Below, piece by piece: positions 8,255-14,759 of a stretch of 64,000 bases of DNA (positions are counted from its first letter, which is position 1; every line of letters starts with the position of its first letter). A program made the position numbers and the translations under genes. The notes beneath the pieces were generated by a model. It was not told the origin of the DNA. It ran no database searches and saw only the letters and a program-made list of their open reading frames with translations. This stretch comes from Nocardia jiangxiensis NBRC 101359 (GTDB taxonomy: Bacteria; Actinomycetota; Actinomycetes; Mycobacteriales; Mycobacteriaceae), in assembly GCF_000308615.1 (NCBI RefSeq), contig NZ_BAGB01000047.1, positions 186,001 to 250,000 on the forward strand. The letters run 5' to 3'.

Positions 8255-8503
8255 GTGTTGTCACGTGACGATGGCGTCACGCACCAAGGGCCCCTCGGCG
8301 GCACGGCGGTGCAGCTGCCGCCCCGCCGCATCAGGCACATCCGGATCGAGGCCGGTGCGGTCTCGGCGGACTACCAGGCATGTGCCGAACAGATCGCGGA
8401 CATCGTCGCGGAATTACGCGCGAGTGCCGGTATCACCGTCACGGTGGACGACGACGTCCGGCCGGATCTACCCTCCCTGCCCTGCGCGGGCCTGTGGGAC
8501 TGA
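8255..8503 (+). CDS. Small conserved-type protein of unknown function
   Basis: 82 residues from a GTG with GGAGGAAGAAA directly upstream, one of the better ribosome binding sites here, and 25 bases after the CoxG gene. It is therefore probably translated as the last gene of the molybdenum hydroxylase operon. It has no membrane segment and ends LPCAGLWD. I do not recognise the family. A hairpin at 8523-8547 closes the unit. Confidence 0.6.
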   Translation: MLSRDDGVTHQGPLGGTAVQLPPRRIRHIRIEAGAVSADYQACAEQIADIVAELRASAGITVTVDDDVRPDLPSLPCAGLWD

Positions 8504-8522
8504 CCAGCGTCCATGTCGAACC

Positions 8523-8547
8523 GCCGCGTCCCGACCGGGGACGCGGC
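8523..8547. terminator. Terminator-like hairpin
   Basis: GCCGCGTCCC, a five-base loop, then GGGACGCGGC: a perfect ten-pair GC stem between the end of the molybdenum hydroxylase operon and the convergent gene ending at 8570. There is no strong T run, as is common in actinomycetes. It could serve both directions. Confidence 0.6.
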
Positions 8548-8569
8548 ACGACATGCGACGAGCCCTCGC

Positions 8570-9076
8570 TCAGCCGACCGGACTGAGATCCGCGCCGACC
8601 GGCGGGATGTCCGACAGCCCGCTGCGGAAGACCTCGGTGGTCCCGACCGAGGTCACCGGGCGCGCGGCCGCGGTCAGCGCCTGAGCCTTGAACGCCTGCG
8701 CGGCGACACTCAACCGGTGCAGTACCGGATCGACCCGGTGCTCCGGCGGCGTGGGCCAGCCCTCACCCCAGACCACGACCTCGATTCCGCCGTCACCCAG
8801 AGCCTTGAGCAGACCGCGTCGCGCACGCGGATCCCCTTGGCACACATCACAAGCCACCGCCAGCGCATGCGGCCGACGCCCCTGCCCGCGCGAGGCGAGC
8901 ACCTCCTCGAGGGCTATCGCGTCCGCGCCGAGTATGCGCAGCGGCCGCGGGTCCGATGGATCGGCCACCAGAACGGTGACCTCCCAACCCGCGATCGAGC
9001 GATCGAACAGCCAGCCCCCGGCATGTTCGACGACGTCTGCGACACTGGTCGCGACGACGTCGAGCCGGTACCGCAT
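8570..9076 (-). CDS. Hypothetical protein downstream of a TetR gene
   Basis: 168 residues from ATG 9076, with AGCGGGGC upstream. The start was chosen because the frame further 5' runs into the TetR coding region at 9112. The N-terminal part, RYRLDVVATSVADVVEHAGGWLFDRSIAGWEVTVLV, looks like an alpha/beta domain, with ALAVACDVCQGDPRARRGLLKAL and EVVVWGEGWPTPPE in the middle. I do not recognise a family or catalytic motif. It is probably cotranscribed with the TetR regulator 35 bases upstream. Confidence 0.7.
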   Translation of the reverse strand: MRYRLDVVATSVADVVEHAGGWLFDRSIAGWEVTVLVADPSDPRPLRILGADAIALEEVLASRGQGRRPHALAVACDVCQGDPRARRGLLKALGDGGIEVVVWGEGWPTPPEHRVDPVLHRLSVAAQAFKAQALTAAARPVTSVGTTEVFRSGLSDIPPVGADLSPVG

Positions 9077-9111
9077 CGTGCCCCGCTGATCGCCGGACCG
9101 ATCGGCGTCGG

Positions 9112-9720
9112 TCAGTTCACCGGATCGTCCGGAGCCAGATCGCGAGCCAGTGACTTCGTGTACTCGGCGAACACCTCGGGCAGCGGGATCGAGTGATCGA
9201 GCAGCCATGACATCTCCATTCCATTGATGAAAGCGACGATTTCCATAGCTCGGATGTCGGGATCGACGTCGGCCCGATACCGTCCGGTCTCCTGATTGCG
9301 ACGGATGATGTCGGCAACGATGCCGACCGCCACTTTCCATCGGTCGAGCATGCGGTCGTGCAATGGAGCCTCGGGCACCAGGTTCTCCACGAGCAGCACC
9401 ACGAAGGTGCCCACGAGATCGGGCGAGCGTTGCATGCGGTCGGCGACCTTGCGGATCTCCACGACCAGATCCCCGCTCAGGTCGGTATCCGCGGCGTCGT
9501 CGGCGTCCCGGGCGTCCAGAACCGCGTGCAGAAGTTGGTCCTTGGACTGGAAGTGGTGCAGCAGCCCGGCCGGACTCACGCCGGCTTCACCGGCGATCTG
9601 CGCCAAAGTCGTACTGCGCCAGCCATTCCGGGTGAGCAGCCGCTGAGCGACTGCCAGGATGCGCTGCCTGCGGTCTTCACCCTTGGCGCGTAGCGAGGCA
9701 TACGGACGTGGATCTGTCAC
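9112..9720 (-). CDS. TetR-family transcriptional regulator
   Basis: 202 residues from GTG 9720, which has GAGGAG eight bases upstream. The frame is open to 9783, but that extension would run across the operator. The DNA-binding domain is RILAVAQRLLTRNGWRSTTLAQIAGEAGVSPAGLLHHFQSKDQLL at about residues 17-62. The C-terminal domain, with MEIVAFINGMEMSWLLD, is the usual ligand fold. An inverted repeat at 9740-9763 lies just upstream and is a likely autoregulatory site. It does not match the two operator families seen elsewhere in the window. Confidence 0.87.
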   Translation of the reverse strand: MTDPRPYASLRAKGEDRRQRILAVAQRLLTRNGWRSTTLAQIAGEAGVSPAGLLHHFQSKDQLLHAVLDARDADDAADTDLSGDLVVEIRKVADRMQRSPDLVGTFVVLLVENLVPEAPLHDRMLDRWKVAVGIVADIIRRNQETGRYRADVDPDIRAMEIVAFINGMEMSWLLDHSIPLPEVFAEYTKSLARDLAPDDPVN

Positions 9721-9739
9721 GAGAAGCTCTCCTCGATCA

Positions 9740-9763
9740 AACCTAGTGAACACACAGTAGGTT
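9740..9763. promoter_or_regulatory. Inverted repeat, probable operator of the TetR gene ending at 9112
   Basis: AACCTAGTG, six bases, CAGTAGGTT: nine-base arms with one mismatch, starting 20 bases before the GTG at 9720. The size and position fit a TetR autoregulatory operator. Confidence 0.55.
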
Positions 9764-9881
9764 GGTTGGGGGTGTTGTGACAAGGGTCTCAGGCCAATGA
9801 TTCGTGCGCACCCGCCGCGACCTGCCGACTTACCACCGCGACTCCGTCGATTCTCTCTAGGGACGACCGGCAGCAGATGTA

Positions 9882-9902
9882 GACGATAACATCATTCTCG
9901 CA
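9882..9902. promoter_or_regulatory. Operator, GAGAA-N5-TTCTC family
   Basis: GACGATAA, CATCA, TTCTCGCA: 14 of 16 arm positions match the best copy at 59423-59443. It lies 231 bases before the amidohydrolase start and on the far side of the TetR gene at 9112-9720, so the amidohydrolase operon is the more likely target. Confidence 0.65.
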
Positions 9903-9945
9903 GGCTGAACTGGCATAATAGGAGTCTGTTCGGCTAACTCCGGTG

Positions 9946-9968
9946 TATCACCCTCTCCTAATGTGATA
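9946..9968. promoter_or_regulatory. Inverted repeat of unknown role
   Basis: TATCAC, eleven bases, GTGATA: perfect six-base arms, 165 bases upstream of the gene at 10133. It is unlike the two recurrent operator families in the window and may bind a further regulator. Confidence 0.35.
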
Positions 9969-10132
9969 ACTTCATTCCCATCGGGATTCACGGTCTCCGG
10001 GCGCAGCGCCGGGGAGCCGCGCGGGCGCCACGGGGCCACGCCGGGCCCACCGGACTCCACCCGGATCAGCCTCCGCCGCCCATCGACCAGGCACCGATCC
10101 CGCGAAACGGAAAACTCCCTTGGAGGGTCAAG

Positions 10133-11302
10133 ATGTCGGTTCCCACCAGCAGCGCTTCGTTGTACCCGCCCGGCGGATTCGGGCCACCGAAGGATCGTCG
10201 CGGTCACGCGCAGGGCTCGGTGGGCCTGCCCGCGGGCACCGAGGTCTTCTCTGCCGACAATCACATCTCCCTGGCCGACGACATCTTCTACGAGCGGTTC
10301 CCGGAGAACATGAAGGACCGCGCGCCGCGGATCTGGTACGAGGACGGCGCATTCCAGATCGGCCGCAAGGGCAAGTCCTTCCTGCCCGGTGATTTCAGCA
10401 GCGTGCTGATGCAGTACGACCCGCTGGACGGGTCGGGCAGCGCCAATTTCGACGCGCGCGCCGCCGATCTGCGCGCGGACGGCATCGCCAAGGAGCTCGC
10501 ATTCCCGAATGCGTTGCTGGCCTTGCTGTTCTACCCGGACAAGGAGGTCCGGGAGCTCGCGTTCCGGGTGTACAACGAGTACATCGCGGATCTGCAGGAA
10601 CGCTCGGGCGGCAGCTTCTACGGCGTCGGGCTGATCAACTGGTGGGACCCGGCCGGCGCCCGCCGCACCCTGGACGAACTGAAATCGTTGGGGCTCAAGA
10701 CATTTTTGCTGCCGCTCTCGGCCGGTAAGGACGACGACGGCAAGGTCATCGATTACGGCAGCACCGCGATGATCCCGGTGTGGGACGCGATCGAGGAATC
10801 CGGCGTGCCGGTCTCCCATCACATCGGCGAATCCCCGCTGTCCGCGCCGTGCGAGGTCAACAGCGTGGTGGTCGGCATGATGCACAATGTCGCGCCGTTC
10901 CGGGAGTTGTTCTCCAAGTATGTGTTCAGCGGCATCATCGACCGGCATCCGGGCCTGAACATCGGCTGGTTCGAGGGCGGGATCAACTGGGTCCCCTCGG
11001 CCATCCAGGACGCCGAGCACATGAACGCCTCCTACAAGCACATGTACAACCGGCCGATCGAGCACGACGTGCGGTACTACTGGGACAACCACATGCGCGC
11101 GTCGTTCATGGTGGATCCGCTCGGCCTGTCGCTGATCGATCGCATCGGGCGCGACCGGGTGATGTGGTCCTCGGACTACCCGCACAACGAGAGCACCTGG
11201 GGCTATTCGGAAAAGTCGCTGGCCGGTGTGGTCGAGGCGGTCGGGCCGCAGGACGCCGCCAAGATCGTCAGCGGCAACATCACCGACTTCCTGAGTCTGT
11301 AG
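10133..11302 (+). CDS. Amidohydrolase 2 family protein (ACMSD-like fold)
   Basis: 389 residues of the metal-dependent amidohydrolase_2 group, whose members are decarboxylases and hydrolases of aromatic-pathway intermediates. It has FSADNHISLADD in place of the classic DxHxH, a mid-protein VSHHIGES histidine pair, and a C-terminal SSDYPHNEST with the conserved catalytic Asp. The start follows a TTGGAGG site. It is first in a + strand run with two M24-fold genes, the next starting three bases after its stop. The window carries two further amidohydrolases of this type at 62067 and 63173, suggesting related steps of one pathway. Substrate unknown. Confidence 0.85.
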   Translation: MSVPTSSASLYPPGGFGPPKDRRGHAQGSVGLPAGTEVFSADNHISLADDIFYERFPENMKDRAPRIWYEDGAFQIGRKGKSFLPGDFSSVLMQYDPLDGSGSANFDARAADLRADGIAKELAFPNALLALLFYPDKEVRELAFRVYNEYIADLQERSGGSFYGVGLINWWDPAGARRTLDELKSLGLKTFLLPLSAGKDDDGKVIDYGSTAMIPVWDAIEESGVPVSHHIGESPLSAPCEVNSVVVGMMHNVAPFRELFSKYVFSGIIDRHPGLNIGWFEGGINWVPSAIQDAEHMNASYKHMYNRPIEHDVRYYWDNHMRASFMVDPLGLSLIDRIGRDRVMWSSDYPHNESTWGYSEKSLAGVVEAVGPQDAAKIVSGNITDFLSL

Positions 11303-11304
11303 CG

Positions 11305-12537
11305 ATGGCCTCCTCCACCACCGGCACACCGGCACTCGTCATTCCCGAGGTACCCGACCGTGCGCGCATGCGCCGCGAGACCGGCGCGCGGCTGCGCTCG
11401 GCCATGGCCGCTCAGGGAGTCGACGCGCTGGTCCTGCTGAACAACAGCAATGTCGTCTACGCCACCGGGGCCAACTGGCCGCTCGGCGATGCGGGTCTGT
11501 CGCATGTCGAACGACCGGTCGCGGTCGTGGTCGCGGGTGATCCGTGGCCGCATCTGTTCCTGCCGTTCCGCGAGGGCACCTCGGCGGAGACCGATCTGCC
11601 CGCGGACCACCTGCACGGCCCCGTCTATCTCGAATTCGACGAGGGCGTCACCGAATTCGCGAAAGTGCTCGCGGATCTGATCCCGTCCGGCTCGGCCGTC
11701 GCGGTCGACGAGTGCACCGGCGCGATGCTGCGGGCGCGCTCGGATCTGTTCCCCGGCGCAGCGCCGACCGACGCCGCACTGGTCGTCGGCCCGGCCAAGC
11801 TGATCAAGACTCCCGACGAGATCGCCTGCATCCGCACCGCGGCCCGGATCACCGATCAGGCCATGGTCGACGTGCAGGCCGCGCTCGCCCCCGGACGCCG
11901 CCAGATCGATCTGTCCGCGCGTTTCGTGCGCCGGGCCTTCGAACTGGGCGCTACCGCCACCATGCTGGACGCGATCTGGCAGGTCATGCCGGACACCAAG
12001 GCCGAGGGCGTGTGGACCACGCACGGCGATCTGGCGCTGCCGCTGCTCACCACCGAACGCGAACTCGCCGCCGGTGACGTGCTGTGGACCGACGTCAGCA
12101 TCACCTACGGCGGGTACTGCTCCGATTTCGGCCGCACCTGGACCGTGGGCGCGGAGCCGAATGCCCGGCAGCACAAGCAGTTCGAGCGCTGGCACGAGAT
12201 CCTGTCCGCGGTCCTGGAAGTGACCGGGGCCGGGGCGAGCGCCGCGGATCTCGCGCGCGCGGCCACGGCCGCCAACGACGGGGTCAAGCCCTGGCTGCCG
12301 CATTTCTACCTCGGTCACGGGATCGGGGTCAGCGCGGCCGAAACACCCATGATCGGAACGGATCTCGGCGCGGAGTTCGACGAGAACTTCATCTTCGAAC
12401 CGAACATGGTGCTGGTCCTGGAGCCGGTCGTCTGGGAGGACGGCACCGGCGGCTACCGAAGCGAGGAAATCATCGTGATCACCGAAGAGGGCTCGATCGC
12501 CCTGACCGACTACCCGTATGCGCCCTATGGGCACTGA
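11305..12537 (+). CDS. M24-family metallopeptidase-like protein (Xaa-Pro aminopeptidase/creatinase fold)
   Basis: 410 residues. The N-terminal creatinase-type domain spans about residues 20-170 and the pita-bread catalytic domain about 180-410. Metal ligands can be picked out: Asp in TDVSITYGGYCSDFGRT (two aspartates), His in FYLGHGIGVSA, Glu in VLEPVVWED and Glu in YRSEEIIV. All five are present, so it should bind two metal ions. Members of this family in catabolic clusters may hydrolyse C-N bonds other than peptides. It starts two bases after the amidohydrolase stop. Confidence 0.87.
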   Translation: MASSTTGTPALVIPEVPDRARMRRETGARLRSAMAAQGVDALVLLNNSNVVYATGANWPLGDAGLSHVERPVAVVVAGDPWPHLFLPFREGTSAETDLPADHLHGPVYLEFDEGVTEFAKVLADLIPSGSAVAVDECTGAMLRARSDLFPGAAPTDAALVVGPAKLIKTPDEIACIRTAARITDQAMVDVQAALAPGRRQIDLSARFVRRAFELGATATMLDAIWQVMPDTKAEGVWTTHGDLALPLLTTERELAAGDVLWTDVSITYGGYCSDFGRTWTVGAEPNARQHKQFERWHEILSAVLEVTGAGASAADLARAATAANDGVKPWLPHFYLGHGIGVSAAETPMIGTDLGAEFDENFIFEPNMVLVLEPVVWEDGTGGYRSEEIIVITEEGSIALTDYPYAPYGH

Positions 12538-12541
12538 GGTG

Positions 12542-13648
12542 ATGCCGGACGATCGCGCCCTGCGGCATGGGCGGCGCGATCGCGCACTGGCACAGATGAA
12601 AGCCCATGACCTGGACGTCCTCGTGCTCGGCAGGCAGGCCAACGCCCGCTACGTCGCGGGCGCACCCCAGCTGTGGGTCGCCGGAACCCGTCCCTTCGGG
12701 CCGGTGGCCACGGTGGTGCGCGAGACCGGTGCGGTCCATCTGCTCAGCACATGGGACGAGGGCGTTCCCGAGGACATTCCGCACGATCACCTGTACGGGA
12801 TGATGTGGAATCCGATGAATACCATTGCGGCACTTCGCGACATCCAGGGCGCGTCGACGGCGGTACGCGTCGGCACCGACGCGCTCTCACCGAATTTCGC
12901 GAAGCTGCTGCCGCTGGCCTTTCCGAATGCCGAACTGGTCGACGGCGAACTCGCGATGCGGACGGCGCGGCGGATCAAGACTGCCGAGGAGATCGAGGTA
13001 TTGCGCGGCACCCTGCGGGTCGCCGAGGCGGGCCTGGCCGCGACCGTGGCCGAACTCGCTTCCGGCAGTAGTGAACAGGTGCTGATCGGTGCGATGCTCG
13101 AGGCGATGACCGCGGCCGGGATCAGCACCCCGGCCTCGCAGGATTCGGTGTGGGTGACCTCCAAGGAACATCCGTGGCGGCGCGCGGGCACGGACCGGCG
13201 GGCGCGCGAGGGTGATCTGGTGGCGTTCTCGGCCGGAGTTCTCGGCGACGGGTACATCGGCGAGGTCGGCCGGACGTATCCGGTCGGCTCGGCGAGCGAG
13301 GACACTCGCAAGCTGTATCAGCGCTGGGACGCGTTGCAGGCCAGGCTTTTCGAGGCTTGCCGTCCGGGCGAGACGGCAGCGGGACTGCTCACCGCGTATG
13401 AACTCGCGGGTGAACCCTTGCCCGCGATGCCGGTCGCACGCGGTCTGGGCATGGGTTTCGATTCGCCCGTCGTCTCACCGCAGCTACGCGCCACGGCCGA
13501 GGCCGAACGGCTAGAGCCGGGCATGGTACTGGCGGTGACGGGATACGTCTGGGAGTCCGGAGTCGGCGCGGTATTCGGCCGCGACGCGGTGCTGATCACC
13601 GACGACGGCTTCGAGGTGCTCACCTCCGCGCCCCACTGGGAGCACTGA
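12542..13648 (+). CDS. M24-fold protein lacking metal ligands (probable non-metal paralogue)
   Basis: About 368 residues with the same two-domain layout as the preceding protein, but the five metal-ligand positions are altered. The ligand strand reads VAFSAGVLGDGYIGEVGRT, with Ser and Glu where the pair of Asp residues belongs. The GHGIG histidine is absent (VARGLGMGFDSP), and no Glu aligns with the EP motif (VLAVTGYVWESG). It is probably an inactive partner or a changed-function enzyme. The ATG at 12542 was chosen; in-frame starts at 12518 and 12527 would overlap the previous gene and none has a clean ribosome binding site. Confidence 0.78.
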   Translation: MPDDRALRHGRRDRALAQMKAHDLDVLVLGRQANARYVAGAPQLWVAGTRPFGPVATVVRETGAVHLLSTWDEGVPEDIPHDHLYGMMWNPMNTIAALRDIQGASTAVRVGTDALSPNFAKLLPLAFPNAELVDGELAMRTARRIKTAEEIEVLRGTLRVAEAGLAATVAELASGSSEQVLIGAMLEAMTAAGISTPASQDSVWVTSKEHPWRRAGTDRRAREGDLVAFSAGVLGDGYIGEVGRTYPVGSASEDTRKLYQRWDALQARLFEACRPGETAAGLLTAYELAGEPLPAMPVARGLGMGFDSPVVSPQLRATAEAERLEPGMVLAVTGYVWESGVGAVFGRDAVLITDDGFEVLTSAPHWEH

Positions 13649-13653
13649 GCGGT

Positions 13654-13686
13654 CCGAAGCTCGGCGCATAGTGCTCCGAGCTTCGG
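13654..13686. terminator. Terminator-like hairpin
   Basis: CCGAAGCTCGG, an eleven-base loop, CCGAGCTTCGG: a perfect eleven-pair stem beginning six bases after the M24 stop at 13648, followed by ATCTCTTGT. It separates the amidohydrolase/M24 unit from the enoyl-CoA hydratase gene. Confidence 0.7.
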
Positions 13687-13726
13687 ATCTCTTGTCCCCC
13701 AACCACTTTCAGTAAAGGAGGCGAGC

Positions 13727-14722
13727 ATGTCCGAATCCGAGCAGCCCTCGAACAACCAGTCCTCGACAGAGCCGGATCAGCCCTCGGCCGAGGAGATCGT
13801 CCGCTACGAGAAGGATCCGAAGACCAGGATCGCGACGATCACCTTCGACCGGCCCGATCAGCTCAACGCGCCCACCGTCGCCGCGCGGCTGCGCTATGCG
13901 GATCTGCTGCACCGGGCCAGCGTGGACGACGAGGTCAAGGTGCTCGTCGTCCGCGGCGCGGGCAACGATTTCGGCACCGGTGCGGATCTGCCGGAGTTCA
14001 TGGATATCCAGAACGACCCGTCCCAGAAGCGGCGACTGGCCGAGTACCGGATCGGCGAGGACGAGGTGCAGTATCCGCCGAAGGATTCCTTCCGGCACGG
14101 CGCGACCATCAGCCAGTGGTACGCCAACGCCTCGGCCGGCTGCCGCAGCCTGCAGGAATTCAAGAAGATCAGTATCGTGGAGACCAAGGGCTACTGCTAC
14201 GGCTGGCACTTCTACCAGGCCGCGGACGCAGATCTGGTGATCTCGTCGGACGACACGCTGTTCGGGCATCCCTCGTTCCGCTACTACGGTTGGGGACCGC
14301 GGATGTGGACCTGGGCGCAGACCATGGGGCTGCGGCGTTTTCAGGAGATGGTGTTCACCGGACGCGCCTTCACCGCGCAGGAGATGTACGAGTGCAATTT
14401 CCTGAACAAGGTGGTCCCCCGCGACGAGCTCGAGGCCGAGACCGCGAAGTACGCGCTGGCCTGCTCGCGTAATCGCCCCACCGACACCGTCTTCATGCAG
14501 AAGGTGTTCTTCGAGGTGATGAAGCAGCATCAGGGCGAATACATGGGCAGTCTGCTGAGCGGGTTCTTCGAATCGATGGGCGGGCACATCCGCGCCGACG
14601 ACGACGAACTCATGCTGGACAACGCGTTCGACAACGGGCTGAACAACTCGGTCAAGGACAACGACGCGCAGTTCCCGCCGGATTTCCGGCTCAGCAGGTC
14701 GGGCCGGAACAAGAAGGTGTAG
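13727..14722 (+). CDS. Enoyl-CoA hydratase/isomerase-family protein
   Basis: 331 residues of the crotonase superfamily. IATITFDRPDQLNAPT and VLVVRGAGNDFGTGADLPEF form the usual CoA-binding and first oxyanion segments, preceded by a charged N-terminal tail of about 25 residues. The second oxyanion region reads KGYCYGWHFYQAADADLVISSD, with CYG in place of the more common GGG. The two classical catalytic Glu positions are not obvious, so hydratase activity is not assured and it could be a lyase or hydrolase. A strong AAAGGAGG site precedes the ATG. The CoA-transferase fusion follows. Confidence 0.85.
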   Translation: MSESEQPSNNQSSTEPDQPSAEEIVRYEKDPKTRIATITFDRPDQLNAPTVAARLRYADLLHRASVDDEVKVLVVRGAGNDFGTGADLPEFMDIQNDPSQKRRLAEYRIGEDEVQYPPKDSFRHGATISQWYANASAGCRSLQEFKKISIVETKGYCYGWHFYQAADADLVISSDDTLFGHPSFRYYGWGPRMWTWAQTMGLRRFQEMVFTGRAFTAQEMYECNFLNKVVPRDELEAETAKYALACSRNRPTDTVFMQKVFFEVMKQHQGEYMGSLLSGFFESMGGHIRADDDELMLDNAFDNGLNNSVKDNDAQFPPDFRLSRSGRNKKV

Positions 14723-14759
14723 CCGCACTGCGGCGTGCGGCGAAAGTCGGTGAGCGAGA

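Larger units (their letters stand above)
9764..10132. other. Intergenic control region before the amidohydrolase operon
   Basis: About 370 bases without a gene. It holds a full GAGAA/TTCTC-type operator at 9882-9902, an AT-rich patch around 9905-9925, and a second unrelated inverted repeat at 9946-9968. The remaining 160 bases before 10133 show only a good ribosome binding site (TTGGAGGGTC), so a long 5' leader is possible. Confidence 0.5.
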
